Shown: piece by piece, positions 35,160-44,399 of the stretch
Layout: the number at the start of each line of letters is the position of its first letter
Position numbering within the stretch: the first letter of the stretch is position 1
Assembly (NCBI RefSeq): GCF_031181385.1
Contig: NZ_JAPSKV010000002.1
Coordinates: 310,001 to 374,000, forward strand
Direction of reading: 5' to 3'
Origin: Fredinandcohnia onubensis
Lineage (GTDB): Bacteria > Bacillota > Bacilli > Bacillales > Bacillaceae_L
Length of the DNA stretch: 64,000 nucleotides
Notes under the pieces: generated by a model
Databases searched by the model: none
The model's input: only the letters and a program-made list of their open reading frames with translations
What the model was told of the DNA's origin: nothing
Position numbers and translations under genes: made by a program

Positions 35160-36348
35160 TTATCTCACCTCCTTGATTCAATTTCTTTTGATCGCCAATC
35201 ATGCCTGCAGGGATATAGTTTTCTAGGATGACGCGTTCATTTAATCCCTCTAATGGTGACATTCCTAACCAGTCCCTAACTTCATTACCCAGCATGATCC
35301 CACGGACATACATATTCCCTCCAACATCGGCTAATTCTTTGATGTCATATGCATAGAGGGAACGAGGGTTAAATTTAAAGTAAAAGTCAGGTGCCAAAAG
35401 AAGTTTCCTTGTAAGTTCCTGCTCCATACCTTTGGCGATTGGAAGCAAAGTTGAATTTATAAAATTGTTGTATTCGTCTTTGCTGTAATTTCCTACTCCA
35501 ACAAAAAATGGCGGTACCCCCAAGATACTCGCCACTGTTCTCTTATCTAGTTGTACAGCATCATTAATCGCTAAATCATTTAATGATAATGGTTTTACCT
35601 GTTCTACTTTCACAAGGTCAGCTGGAATAACCCAAGGTTTACCTCCGCTAGTTTCAGAAATGTATTTTTTTAGAATTTCGTCTCTGCCTTCTTCACTTGC
35701 CAACTCTTCCGTCATTGCATCTACCGCTACAATAATTGAGGGCTTCCACTTATCAGACATAAAACTATTTTTCGTTTTCGTTGCTTGTTTCAGGTTGTTT
35801 ACTATATCTTTAAGGACCACCTGAAATCCTCTTCCGATATATGGTCGCTCAGGATCTGGATTAATTGTGAAATGCAATACTTCATCATACGAATATGATT
35901 TTCCTTGATAAAGCACTTGATATGCCTCATCTGTATCAAAAAAGTTAACTCCTGATGGTCTAAAAGGGATTAGTTCATCTATTAATCCGTCTCTTAATTT
36001 AGGAAAAACAACACTATTACCTTTACCGTCTAGTAATAATGTGTAAACAATATTGTAAATCCATGATTTTCTAGTCATTAAGCTGTAAGGGTTAATGTCA
36101 AGTTTTCGAGATAATGCATTTCTTATCCTGATATCGCCATCATCTGTATTTTGCATAAGATGGATTGTCATCGTACTAATTAACTCCGAAATTTTATGCA
36201 CTGCCATTCTAACCTCAGGATTGTCGGATAACCTTGTATAACCTGGAATAGCTAAAGTCTCATTTGCATCACTACTTAGAAACCATGCGGTGGTAGTGGT
36301 TGGTTCGGATCTAGTTTTACTTTTATTCCTCTTTTTTTTACTCAACAC
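35152..36348 (-). CDS. Phage portal protein
   Basis: The 398-residue HK97-type portal has [20 protein letters not shown], the family [19 protein letters not shown] region and [20 protein letters not shown]. It forms the dodecameric DNA gate of the head. It overlaps terminase by 11 nt. Confidence 0.93.
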   Translation of the reverse strand: MLSKKKRNKSKTRSEPTTTTAWFLSSDANETLAIPGYTRLSDNPEVRMAVHKISELISTMTIHLMQNTDDGDIRIRNALSRKLDINPYSLMTRKSWIYNIVYTLLLDGKGNSVVFPKLRDGLIDELIPFRPSGVNFFDTDEAYQVLYQGKSYSYDEVLHFTINPDPERPYIGRGFQVVLKDIVNNLKQATKTKNSFMSDKWKPSIIVAVDAMTEELASEEGRDEILKKYISETSGGKPWVIPADLVKVEQVKPLSLNDLAINDAVQLDKRTVASILGVPPFFVGVGNYSKDEYNNFINSTLLPIAKGMEQELTRKLLLAPDFYFKFNPRSLYAYDIKELADVGGNMYVRGIMLGNEVRDWLGMSPLEGLNERVILENYIPAGMIGDQKKLNQGGEINE

Positions 36349-38071
36349 TTATCCCCCCCCTTTTTAGCCATTGACTGGCATTTGTCGATTTCTCAATATT
36401 TTCTAGCATTCTAATTGCACCGAATACGGAAGCATCAAAAATGTCTATACGTTGTTCTGGCATTACTTTTTCATACTGGATCATATCGTCGGTTTTTTCG
36501 ACAGCTGAAACATTCTGAACGCAATATTCAAATGCTTCAGAATGGAGATAATAAAATTTACTATCCTTCGCCTTTTTCTCAATACGTCTAAAACCTTCTG
36601 ATTTTTTGTAAAAATATTGTGGCTGGTCAACCATGGAGAATCCTTTCTTTTTCATTTCCACGAAAAACTCTCGGGAAAATTTCCGGTCAAATCCAACTTG
36701 TTTTATTTTGAATCCTTTTTGTTTCATCTTTACAAACCAATTAACAATATCAGAATGGTTCACTGTTGGAGTATTACACATATCTAGCCATCCATCATCT
36801 TTCCAACCGAAAAGAGGAATTCCGTCATCTTCTGCTTTTTCAGCTGCAGCAACTATCGGAAACCAAGCATGGGTTATGGCGATATCCACACCTTGATATG
36901 TTCCATAAAGTGCAGCTGCCGTTAGGTCATGCATTTTCGATAAGTCTGCCCCTCCAAACCAATCAATCTTTAATTTTGCTAATTCTTCAAGGGTCCATTT
37001 GTATTTTCTATCGCTTGATTTAAACTCATCAACATTAAAATAAGCTTTCATTGCAGCTGTGTATTTATTCAATGATTTTGCTAAAAAGGATTTTCTTTGT
37101 TGTGGATCATTTTGGGCTTGAAGAGCATCATTCATTAGTTCTTGCGCAGACACAGACACGTTGTAATTAGGATTTGCCTTTTCATGTTCGAGTGGATTTG
37201 TGTAATCTACATCACCATTCTCATTCTCATCAGCTTTTGCTATAAAAATGAACAACTGTTCATCTTTAACGGTTCCATTAAGAACTTTTTGGCAGTATTT
37301 CATGCGGTTATAACAGAAGCTGTTTTGGTTGTCCCCGGCAGTAGTAATCCCAATACACAAACTATTTCGGTAGGCCTTTCCCGACTCCTTGATTGTGTTG
37401 TAATGACTAGCACTTTTGTATAAATGTAGCTCGTCGAGGATTTGAATCAAAGTATTCAAACTATCCATCCGATCACTATTACCGGCAATGGTTTCAATTC
37501 GCAAATATCCATCTTCGAAATCACCAGCTATACTGTGCTCTTGGTTATTATCCAAGATTCGAAAATTATTTTCTTCCCCCATTTGCCGTAAATTGAATAG
37601 CAAGAAATTGAAGCCTTGCAACGCTTGTTTTAATTTTTCTCCAACAACAACAATTTCCGCACCTGATCTTCTTTCTAGTAAACCGAGACCCCATGATAAT
37701 GCACTCATGAATGGTGTTTTACCGTTTTTCCGTGCAAGCATGATAAACGCTTCTTTGTATTTCCGTAACTTAGTCCCCTTATGGAAAAAAGCTAGCAGAT
37801 TGTACACAACAAACTTTTGCCAAGGTTGCAATAAAAATGGAGTACCACGTAATGGGTACCCCTGCATATTTTCGCCTTTTTGATGGACGAATGTATTTTC
37901 GATTATCTGAATAACGAATTCGGCATCTTTTGGATTAAAATCGTAATCGGGATTTTTTAAATCATTTAGAAACCTTTGACACATCTGAATGGTTTCTATA
38001 CAAGCAACTTTTCGCCCTTCCACAATGTCAGTGGCGTATTTCATAACCGTCTTGTAATTTTTATGTTTCAA
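36338..38071 (-). CDS. Terminase large subunit
   Basis: The 577-residue packaging ATPase/nuclease. Walker A-like [18 protein letters not shown], Walker [14 protein letters not shown], the nuclease domain starting [18 protein letters not shown] and a late acidic [13 protein letters not shown]. The length and motifs fit the Terminase_1 family with the HK97-type head. Confidence 0.94.
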   Translation of the reverse strand: MKHKNYKTVMKYATDIVEGRKVACIETIQMCQRFLNDLKNPDYDFNPKDAEFVIQIIENTFVHQKGENMQGYPLRGTPFLLQPWQKFVVYNLLAFFHKGTKLRKYKEAFIMLARKNGKTPFMSALSWGLGLLERRSGAEIVVVGEKLKQALQGFNFLLFNLRQMGEENNFRILDNNQEHSIAGDFEDGYLRIETIAGNSDRMDSLNTLIQILDELHLYKSASHYNTIKESGKAYRNSLCIGITTAGDNQNSFCYNRMKYCQKVLNGTVKDEQLFIFIAKADENENGDVDYTNPLEHEKANPNYNVSVSAQELMNDALQAQNDPQQRKSFLAKSLNKYTAAMKAYFNVDEFKSSDRKYKWTLEELAKLKIDWFGGADLSKMHDLTAAALYGTYQGVDIAITHAWFPIVAAAEKAEDDGIPLFGWKDDGWLDMCNTPTVNHSDIVNWFVKMKQKGFKIKQVGFDRKFSREFFVEMKKKGFSMVDQPQYFYKKSEGFRRIEKKAKDSKFYYLHSEAFEYCVQNVSAVEKTDDMIQYEKVMPEQRIDIFDASVFGAIRMLENIEKSTNASQWLKRGGISVE

Positions 38072-38447
38072 TTTGGCTCAACGCCTTTGCTAAAGTGCTT
38101 GCCTTTTTCTTGCCCTTATCCATTTCGTTATTAATCCTTTTCAACCCTGCTGGTGTCAATCCTAAAATGTTTTCGTAATTGACCATTTCTTTTCTAATCA
38201 TTTTTATCTCGGAGTATATGGCAGTGGTCATCGCATTAGTTGCTCCAGATTTATTTGTATACTCTTCAATAAACTGATCATTGCTTTCTTCAAATTGCCT
38301 TATTAATATTTTGTAGTCATAAGACATCTCAGCATAGGTTCGAACTGTCCTTTCAAATTGAGGACGATATGTCCCCACATTTTTCATATCTTCAATTACC
38401 TGTTTAATAGTTTTACGAATCTGCCGTTCTTTTGGTGTTATCGCCAA
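38061..38447 (-). CDS. Terminase small subunit (P27 family-like)
   Basis: A 128-residue helical DNA-recognition subunit (MITPKERQ-like start, [20 protein letters not shown]) overlapping TerL by 11 nt. Its neighbours support the assignment. Confidence 0.8.
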   Translation of the reverse strand: MAITPKERQIRKTIKQVIEDMKNVGTYRPQFERTVRTYAEMSYDYKILIRQFEESNDQFIEEYTNKSGATNAMTTAIYSEIKMIRKEMVNYENILGLTPAGLKRINNEMDKGKKKASTLAKALSQIET

Positions 38448-38525
38448 GTTTTTGCACCCCCTCTTTCAAAAATGGCGCTCTATTGGAAAGAGTTCCCCCC
38501 TCCGGTCCCGATAAACTTCAATAAA

Positions 38526-38813
38526 TCACTTAAAAGTAGGGGGGGTTGCTCTTCCTCTCCATTGCTCTCCTAATTCTGTAAGAACATTTGTTATTCGATC
38601 GTGCATTTTATCGTGGCACTTGCTACATAAGCTTAGTAAATTCCAGTTGGTTAACCTTAGTTCAGGTCGTTCATGAAGTGGGTGTATATGGTGTATAGTT
38701 GTTGCTTCTGTACTTCTGCCATACCTTCTACATTCTCTACACAGAAAATCGTCACGTTTTAATATTTTTTCTCTTTTTCTTATCCAACTTGAAGACTTAT
38801 AGAATTTGTTCAA
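38526..38813 (-). CDS. HNH endonuclease next to terminase
   Basis: The 95-residue HNH protein has CRECRRYGRSTEATTIHHIH and LTNWNLLSLCSKCHDKMHDR, which supply the H-N-H residues and two CxxC zinc knuckles. HNH proteins beside terminase stimulate cos cleavage, suggesting cos-type packaging for this phage. Confidence 0.92.
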   Translation of the reverse strand: MNKFYKSSSWIRKREKILKRDDFLCRECRRYGRSTEATTIHHIHPLHERPELRLTNWNLLSLCSKCHDKMHDRITNVLTELGEQWRGRATPPTFK

Positions 38814-38920
38814 AGTGTACCTCCATTCCAGTTAAACAATATTGATTCATGGTTCTGTTTGACTGAATTCTAACGAAAAATGTAAAATAATGTAGATTAC
38901 TATTATTAGAGGAGGACAAT

Positions 38921-39562
38921 ATGGGAAAAAACATACCGCCTGTTTATGGGAACGAAAGCTTTCATTGCCCATTCTGTAATGTACTAGCACACCAACACTG
39001 GTATAAATGTTTCTATGCAAGACCTGGCATGGCGCACCAACTACATGGTGATCTTGAGATTTCTATATGTGGACATTGCCGGGAGAAAACTCTTTGGTTT
39101 AATGAAAAAATGTTATACCCAGATAAAACTATAGCTCCACCTCCTCATGACGATTTACCAGAAGACCTCTTAGATGACTATACGGAAGCTTCGTCTATAT
39201 TAACTAAATCACCTAGAGGAGCAGCAGCTTTATTAAGACTTACACTTCAAAAGTTAATGGTCGTCTTAGGCGAGCAAGGGAAGGATATAAATAAAGATAT
39301 TGGTTCATTAGTTTCCAAGGGACTGCATCCACAAGTTCAACAGGCGCTAGACATTGTAAGAGTAATAGGTAACGAATCAGTACATCCTGGACAACTAGAT
39401 TTAAAGGATGATTTTGAAACCGCTCTTCAATTATTTGATTTAGTTAACTTTATAGTTGAAGATAGAATCTCTCGTCCAAGGGCTATTGCAGATTTATTCA
39501 ACAAGTTACCTGAAGGAAAACGAAAAGGCATTGAAATCAGAGATAAAGCTAAGACTCCTTAA
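38921..39562 (+). CDS. DUF4145 domain protein with N-terminal zinc finger (cargo)
   Basis: The 213-residue plus-strand protein has an N-terminal CxxC...CGHC zinc part (residues 18-55) and a C-terminal DUF4145 domain (RGAAALLRLTLQKLMVVLGE, then VIGNESVHPGQLD). DUF4145 is HEPN-like and often found in restriction or defence proteins. It stands alone against the late operon with its own terminator, as a lysogenic cargo gene would. Confidence 0.82.
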   Translation: MGKNIPPVYGNESFHCPFCNVLAHQHWYKCFYARPGMAHQLHGDLEISICGHCREKTLWFNEKMLYPDKTIAPPPHDDLPEDLLDDYTEASSILTKSPRGAAALLRLTLQKLMVVLGEQGKDINKDIGSLVSKGLHPQVQQALDIVRVIGNESVHPGQLDLKDDFETALQLFDLVNFIVEDRISRPRAIADLFNKLPEGKRKGIEIRDKAKTP

Positions 39563-39593
39563 GTGGGATCTCAATTTTTGTCTTAAATTTCGT

Positions 39594-39629
39594 ACAAAGA
39601 GACCTATTCATTAGTGTCTCTTTTTCGTT
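39594..39629 (+). terminator. Terminator of the DUF4145 gene
   Basis: AAAGAGAC pairs with GTCTCTTT across CTATTCATTAGT, followed by Ts. Confidence 0.85.
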
Positions 39630-39790
39630 GCAAATTTGGCTGATTTAAGCCCTCTGAGTTATCTTCAAGACATAGGGAGGATAACTCGTCAAAATGCCTT
39701 TGTCGTTGATTTATAAAGCTCTCAGACCTATATTAAAAACGAGTTTGACAACACGATTTTTATAGCTAACTCGAATGAGCAAAAAAACCA

Positions 39791-40345
39791 TTAAATTCTA
39801 AAATTGGTTTGATATTTGTTAAGCTTATCCTGGGTGATGCCTATATATCTCATCGTTATCTCTGGGTCACTATGGTTTAGCATTTCTTGTAGAACAGCCA
39901 CATCTTTTGTTTGATCGTAAAAATGATAACCATACGTTTTTCTTAATGAATGACAACCAATTCTTTCTAAACCAAACTCTTCTGCAATTTCTTGGAGTAT
40001 AATATAGGCCATCCCTCTTGAGATAGCTTTGGGTCTTCCTCTTTTATCTTTTTCCCTACTTTCAAATAAAAAATCACCCTTATGTTTGCCTTTTGTATAT
40101 TCTCTTACAGCTCGTTTCAGTTCCTTGGGCATTTTGACTTCTTTGGGTTTCCCTGTCTTACCTTCCTTCAGGTAAATGCTCCACCCTTGAACGTCCTTTA
40201 CTCTTAGAGATAAAATATCTGATATTCTTAAACCTGTATTTATGCCAAACAAAAAAAGGACGTAGTTACGTTCACTTCGTCTTTTTAGATATTTTTTTAT
40301 TTGTTGTATTAATTCTTTGTCACGAATAGGTTGAACGACATTCAC
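39791..40345 (-). CDS. Short tyrosine recombinase/integrase-like protein
   Basis: This 184-residue protein contains only the catalytic domain: Arg in NTGLRISDILSL, HSLRKTYG (His-x-x-Arg), LNHSDPEITMRYIG with His and the Tyr. Such short XerC-like recombinases are common before the packaging genes of Bacillus and Enterococcus prophages, next to ArpU. They are not the integrase. Here that role falls to the serine recombinase at 51719. It may resolve multimers. Confidence 0.88.
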   Translation of the reverse strand: MNVVQPIRDKELIQQIKKYLKRRSERNYVLFLFGINTGLRISDILSLRVKDVQGWSIYLKEGKTGKPKEVKMPKELKRAVREYTKGKHKGDFLFESREKDKRGRPKAISRGMAYIILQEIAEEFGLERIGCHSLRKTYGYHFYDQTKDVAVLQEMLNHSDPEITMRYIGITQDKLNKYQTNFRI

Positions 40346-40635
40346 AATAACTCACCTTCTTTAAATCGGTTATTATCTGCACCACCTTATGCTAATTGCT
40401 TCGTAGTTTAAAAATCAGAGTGCTTTTACCTCCATGCCTCGCCCTCAACCTATGCAGACAAAATGCTGCTAAGGTGGTATACACCATCAGCTGATCGAGT
40501 ACATCGTTGATAAGGGAAAGATGCTTCTCCCAAGGGTTTACCCTTAATATCAATGGTAAGTCTTGGGCAAAAATAAAAAGGCACCCTTTTTGGTACCTAT
40601 TTTGTCGGTTATTTATCGGTTTTTTGTCGATATCC
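40346..40635. other. Intergenic region between recombinase and ArpU genes
   Basis: It holds an ArpU terminator near 40577-40600 (GGTACC-AAAAA-GGGTGCC on the minus strand, then TTTTTATTTTT) and a stem at about 40530-40568 (CCCAAG..CTTGGG). No gene is seen. The late promoter, and possibly the packaging signal, could be here. Confidence 0.5.
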
Positions 40636-41016
40636 TTAAATCATCCCTAGTGACGTGGCTAGGTTTAATATCGCAGCTCTCTTTTTAATATAATATGCAT
40701 CTTTTTTTAATCCCAATTCTAAGTAGATATTAAGGTCATTCATCACGTGAGGTTCGAGATATTTCTTTTTAATAATCTCTCTTTCCATTGCATCAAGCCC
40801 TCTTTCTAAAGCTCGGTCAATCTGTTTTACTTTCAACTCATTTGTTGATTCTGGTTCCCTTAATGAAGGGAACAAACTTGTCACACCTGCATCAGTACAT
40901 TCCTGTATATTTTCTAATTGAACTTTTAATGATCTATATTTCTTTAACTCTTTTATTACCGTTTTACTGACTTTCTTTACATCCACTACTTCTAACAATG
41001 ATAATTGCTCTCTCAC
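40636..41016 (-). CDS. ArpU family late-gene transcriptional regulator
   Basis: The 126-residue protein (ELKVKQIDRALERGLDAMER, then EIIKKKYLEPHVMNDLNIYL) matches the ArpU/RinA-like family that switches on late phage genes. It sits just upstream of the late operon. Its N-terminus contains EQLSLLE, resembling a sliding-clamp motif, probably by chance. Confidence 0.82.
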   Translation of the reverse strand: MREQLSLLEVVDVKKVSKTVIKELKKYRSLKVQLENIQECTDAGVTSLFPSLREPESTNELKVKQIDRALERGLDAMEREIIKKKYLEPHVMNDLNIYLELGLKKDAYYIKKRAAILNLATSLGMI

Positions 41017-41029
41017 ACAAACCCCTCCC

Positions 41030-41090
41030 AGAAAAAATAAAAAAGGACACCAATCAAAACAGTAAATAGATTACCACTTTGATTAGTGTC
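41030..41090 (-). terminator. Terminator of the ATPase/nuclease-like pair
   Basis: GGACACCAATCAAA pairs with TTTGATTAGTGTCC, followed on the minus strand by TTTTTTATTTTTT. It separates the cargo pair from arpU. Confidence 0.85.
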
Positions 41091-41134
41091 CTCACGCTCT
41101 CGGTCTTGGACTTTAATATTTTTTAAAAAATTAT

Positions 41135-41770
41135 TTACATATTGTACATATAAAAATATTCAATTGAATCCTCAGCTTTATTCATTTGATATTTTTCTAA
41201 CTTCATTGGGAATGCATATCCACCATTTCTATATATTGCTTTATTCCTTCTCCATAAGTCATAGTCATTTTCTGGTACTATTTGTTCACCTGGAATAATT
41301 TTTTTATAATTTGTTCGATTATATTCAACTTGAATATTTTTGTCATTAACCAAAAAAACTAAAAATCGATAATTAATTGTAATATCTATAGGAATATCCA
41401 TGATTGAAAATAGCGATTTACAGTGGATATATCCGGAAAAAAGTTGCTCTTTCAATTGTTTGAGTTTATTAGTTGGTGTTAATTTTAACTCACAAATATA
41501 ACAGTCTATAGAGGTATCATTAAATACTACAAAGCACCCATCCGGGAACCTATCAACCTCTAAAAATTTAATCCTACTGTGTTCATTGTCTTTTGCGTTT
41601 TCTTCGCAGAATAGTTGATAAATTTCTTTGTCGTTATAATTCGTAATAGTTAATCTCATGATAAATTTTAATAATTTTGTTTTATCATCATTAATTTCTT
41701 CAAAAACTTCAGTTTTTTTATTAATTTTATTTATATGGTCTTTTTTTACAAGGCATAGGGTTTCTATCAT
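41135..41770 (-). CDS. Putative PD-(D/E)XK-like partner of the AAA-ATPase, 211 aa
   Basis: The protein is not in a family I recognise. The segment VVFNDTSIDCYICELKLTPT contains D89 and E94-x-K96 on a beta strand, followed by a helix (KLKQLKEQL), the spacing of a PD-(D/E)XK nuclease core. It starts 11 nt after the ATPase stop with GGTG upstream, so the two are co-transcribed. An ATPase plus nuclease pair in a prophage cargo slot suggests anti-phage defence. This is inference. Confidence 0.6.
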   Translation of the reverse strand: MIETLCLVKKDHINKINKKTEVFEEINDDKTKLLKFIMRLTITNYNDKEIYQLFCEENAKDNEHSRIKFLEVDRFPDGCFVVFNDTSIDCYICELKLTPTNKLKQLKEQLFSGYIHCKSLFSIMDIPIDITINYRFLVFLVNDKNIQVEYNRTNYKKIIPGEQIVPENDYDLWRRNKAIYRNGGYAFPMKLEKYQMNKAEDSIEYFYMYNM

Positions 41771-41781
41771 AAAATAACACC

Positions 41782-43179
41782 TTATTCTAAGTTACTTTCT
41801 TGTATACTTAAAGTATCTTCATACAAATCAGTTAACTCATCTTTAAATAAATCAACAATATATCCGAACTCGGTTCTTACTTTTTCTTCTAAGATCGAGT
41901 GTCCATTATCTGTTGTCAATTCGTAAACTTTTACATTTAGAGATGGATTTTTCAGAATGAAGTTATTTAAACGAGAAAAAAATACATCACTGTGTGTCGT
42001 TAAATAAACTTGTCTCGATTTCTCTAAAAGAATACTGATAAACATTATCAGTTTATTCATACTCTTTAAGGACAAATGAGCTTCTGGCTCTTCTATAATG
42101 ATTTCATTGTATGTTTTGACCGGAGTACCGACAATTAAATAAGGTAATAATCTGTTAAGTTTAGTTGAAAATAATTCTCTTTTTATTATCTGTCCATTTT
42201 TCTTTTTTAAACTCTGTACTTCACCATTATCATCGATGTTCAAACTACCCTCAAACAATTGCTGAAACTGAGTTTCAAATGGGCTTTTATATTTTTTGAA
42301 ATGCTTAAAAGAATCTTGATACTCTAAATAAGCATTATTAAAAAGAAATTCACTGTATCGAGTCTTAGTATTCATATAATTTTCATTTAATGTCTTTCTC
42401 AATGCATTATCCATATATAAATTTCTTTCTGAAGGGAGAAATAACGATGTCTTATTATTTATGTAACTTTCATAGAAATACCTAAGGTAAAGGGTTTTAA
42501 TTTTCTCTACTAATACATCCTTAAATTTATTCACATTTGTAAGTGTTTTAAGATACTTTTGTATACTTTCTCCACTTGAACTCAAATCTTCAAGGATTTC
42601 ATTATTCTCAGTATACTGAAATATCTCGTAAGGTCCAAATGGATCTGAATCTTTAATATTATACTGAATTACACATAATTTCCCTTGGAATGCTATTCTT
42701 ATTTTACTCTCATATACTGATTTATCCAAATGTGGAATATCTAACAAATCAACTTTTACATTACAATCCTGGGAAAGAAGTACTTTCTCTTCGATTAATT
42801 GAGAAACATCTTTTGATAGTCTCTTCATTTTCCTCTGAAAAAATGAATTTAGTTTCTCTAAATCTCCTATTTTTAATACTGAGTCGTATTCTATAAAGTC
42901 TAATGCAAGACGTTTATCGTTTTCTCCCCTTATTTGTCTAGATTCGTATTGTTCGATAATTGGCCCCCAATCAACTTCTACTTCTATATTTTCAGTATAA
43001 TTTTTTAGATATGATGGAATAATTTTAGAGATGTTCTCTGAAAAATACTTTTTAATTAATGATCTTGATTCTAATAGTAGTGTCTTTCCCGTTCCGTTAT
43101 CACCAATAATTACACTTAAATCACTATCTTCCAAAACTGCTTCTTTAACTTGAGCTAAATTAGAAATTTTAAATCTCAT
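41782..43179 (-). CDS. AAA-ATPase of OLD/ABC type (AAA_21-like), probable defence component
   Basis: The 465-residue protein has an intact ATPase core: Walker A in SVIIGDNGTGKTLLLES (residues about 23-38), an LSSSGESIQ signature-like stretch, Walker B IIIEEPEAHLSL, and the H-switch YLTTHSDVFFSR. A central coiled-coil region (about 60-300) is inserted, as in SMC-like ATPases of defence systems (OLD, PARIS AriA, Septu PtuA). It is AT-rich and has its own promoter and terminator. Confidence 0.85.
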   Translation of the reverse strand: MRFKISNLAQVKEAVLEDSDLSVIIGDNGTGKTLLLESRSLIKKYFSENISKIIPSYLKNYTENIEVEVDWGPIIEQYESRQIRGENDKRLALDFIEYDSVLKIGDLEKLNSFFQRKMKRLSKDVSQLIEEKVLLSQDCNVKVDLLDIPHLDKSVYESKIRIAFQGKLCVIQYNIKDSDPFGPYEIFQYTENNEILEDLSSSGESIQKYLKTLTNVNKFKDVLVEKIKTLYLRYFYESYINNKTSLFLPSERNLYMDNALRKTLNENYMNTKTRYSEFLFNNAYLEYQDSFKHFKKYKSPFETQFQQLFEGSLNIDDNGEVQSLKKKNGQIIKRELFSTKLNRLLPYLIVGTPVKTYNEIIIEEPEAHLSLKSMNKLIMFISILLEKSRQVYLTTHSDVFFSRLNNFILKNPSLNVKVYELTTDNGHSILEEKVRTEFGYIVDLFKDELTDLYEDTLSIQESNLE

Positions 43180-43238
43180 TTTAACCCTACTTTCCTAGTC
43201 TATAAATATAATTTAATTATAAACTAATTTTTCTTAAA

Positions 43239-43256
43239 GTATACTAGTTAGCATAC
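43239..43256. promoter_or_regulatory. Inverted repeat upstream of the ATPase pair
   Basis: GTATACTA-GT-TAGCATAC pairs at 7 of 8 positions. It lies 60 bases before the ATPase start, at a place where an operator for the pair would lie. Confidence 0.5.
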
Positions 43257-43259
43257 CTA

Positions 43260-43490
43260 GAAAACCGTTATTTTTCCACATAAATCGACTATTCTTTCTA
43301 CCTTTTGTTAATTCCTTTTCTTCTTCGGCAGATAAAAGCTCACATCCTTTATTTGTCTTTCTTACCTTCTAATAACTCACGAAAAGTGAATACAACTTGT
43401 TGTTTATACATTGTTATCATCTTTCTAATAATGTTATCTCTTTCAAAAGCCCTTAGGAAATTCCGTTACTCTTTTTAAAAATATATATTA
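43260..43490 (-). other. Gap with a possible frameshifted small gene
   Basis: On the minus strand MITMYKQQVVFTFRELLEG lies in one frame, and CELLSAEEEKELTKGRKNSR continues in another with no start of its own. This looks like one small gene broken by a frameshift. No other feature is visible. Confidence 0.35.
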
Positions 43491-43514
43491 ATTGTGGTAT
43501 ATTATTAATAGTTG

Positions 43515-43721
43515 TTCTCTTTTCCAGGCTCCTCTCCCAGAGTCAGTTCAGGCCGAGGTCCAAAGTGATACCCCAGCGAAAACGGAAGGAAAGGGAGTGG
43601 TAGTTATGAGAGAAATGTTTACAAGTCTTAAAGGTTTACAAGTAATTCTTCAGGCAATAACTTTAGCAGTGAATATTGCAGTCATTGGTAACTCCATCGC
43701 TGGGGTGCCTGGAAAAGAGAA
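43515..43721 (+). repeat. Split long inverted repeat around a small membrane-peptide gene
   Basis: The continuous 3' arm 43697-43721 pairs perfectly with two 5' segments: 43708-43721 with 43515-43528 (14 bp, TTCTCTTTTCCAGG) and 43697-43706 with 43570-43579 (10 bp, ACCCCAGCGA). A 41-nt segment (43529-43569) with its own CCUC/GAGG hairpin separates the 5' segments. In RNA the leader would pair with the end of the first peptide's coding region, leaving its ribosome binding site in the loop. Confidence 0.85.
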
Positions 43722-43737
43722 TGACATTTATGTTTAA
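43606..43737 (+). CDS. Small hydrophobic peptide, 43 aa
   Basis: The ATG at 43606 follows GGAAAGGGAG. The peptide MREMFTSLKGLQVILQAITL... has one membrane-spanning helix and a polar end. It is the first of two plus-strand peptide genes that share a terminator, opposite to all surrounding early genes. The transcript can form a long-range 5' leader/coding pairing, reminiscent of type I toxin mRNAs. The function is unknown. Confidence 0.65.
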   Translation: MREMFTSLKGLQVILQAITLAVNIAVIGNSIAGVPGKENDIYV

Positions 43738-43770
43738 AATCTGATTGTTCAAATATTCTGAGGTGAAAAT

Positions 43771-43899
43771 ATGGTTGATACCCTTCTACAATTAGCCAGA
43801 AATAATATTGTTGCTCCTATTTTAGGTCTTTCCGGTGGTGCACTTTTTCTTTATCTAATTGCTTCTCATTGGCAAGTCATTTGGTCATTCTTGATGTAA
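43771..43899 (+). CDS. Small membrane peptide, 42 aa
   Basis: The ATG follows GAGGTGAAAAT. The peptide MVDTLLQLARNNIVAPILGL... ends in a hydrophobic helix (LFLYLIASHWQVIWSFLM). It is 33 nt downstream of the 43-aa gene and ends in a terminator. The pair could be a bacteriocin, toxin or membrane effector, but I do not recognise it. Confidence 0.65.
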   Translation: MVDTLLQLARNNIVAPILGLSGGALFLYLIASHWQVIWSFLM

Positions 43900-43923
43900 A
43901 CCATCTCTTGATGGTTTTTTTAT
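43898..43923 (+). terminator. Terminator of the peptide operon
   Basis: AAACCATC (43898-43905) pairs with GATGGTTT (43910-43917), then TTTTTT. It overlaps the stop codon of the second peptide. Confidence 0.9.
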
Positions 43924-43952
43924 TTTTTAGAAAACATAATAATTCTTGTGTT

Positions 43953-44183
43953 TCATTCCCAACATACCTTTTTAAAAAGATTCGGATTTTTAAGTGGTGC
44001 GGTAAATATTGGCGGTCGCTCCTCCACTATTTTTTGGTGGAGCAAATATATAATATCTGATTCCTCGTCTAATCCGACAACAGTTGTTCCGTCCTTTGCT
44101 TCACTTACAAAAATCTTTAATTTCTTTCCGTTCAATTCAGTCCAGTTTAATTGCGGAATTGTATATCTCTCAAAAGAATCCAT
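43953..44183 (-). CDS. Hypothetical early phage protein, 76 aa
   Basis: MDSFERYTIPQLNWTELNGK starts a small beta-rich protein at the end of the minus-strand early operon, with GGAGAG upstream. No family recognised. Confidence 0.6.
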   Translation of the reverse strand: MDSFERYTIPQLNWTELNGKKLKIFVSEAKDGTTVVGLDEESDIIYLLHQKIVEERPPIFTAPLKNPNLFKKVCWE

Positions 44184-44195
44184 TAAGAACTCTCC

Positions 44196-44369
44196 TTATC
44201 CTTTTGTGATTTTTCCTCTTTTCCGTCTTTCTCCGTATTTGTATATATCCGAAAAGGGACTTTTTCTCTTTTTCCTTGCTTTGATTTCCTCATCGGTTTT
44301 TGGTGGATACTTTTCTCTATATTCTGCTAACTCTTCTGGAGTCATATACCAAGTAACAACTTTACTCAT
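44196..44369 (-). CDS. Hypothetical early phage protein, 57 aa
   Basis: MSKVVTWYMTPEELAEYREK, with a highly basic C-terminus (KARKKRKSPF, ERRKRGKITKG), follows GGGAAGGTTG. It may bind nucleic acid. The frame from 44381 lacks a good site. Unknown function. Confidence 0.6.
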   Translation of the reverse strand: MSKVVTWYMTPEELAEYREKYPPKTDEEIKARKKRKSPFSDIYKYGERRKRGKITKG

Positions 44370-44399
44370 TTTTATACACAACCTTCCCTGAATTCAACT

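Noticed and set aside
39791-40345. The tyrosine recombinase as the prophage integrase
   Set aside because: It lacks the N-terminal arm-binding domain, is far from both att sites, and sits where late-region recombinases are usual. The serine recombinase is adjacent to attR.
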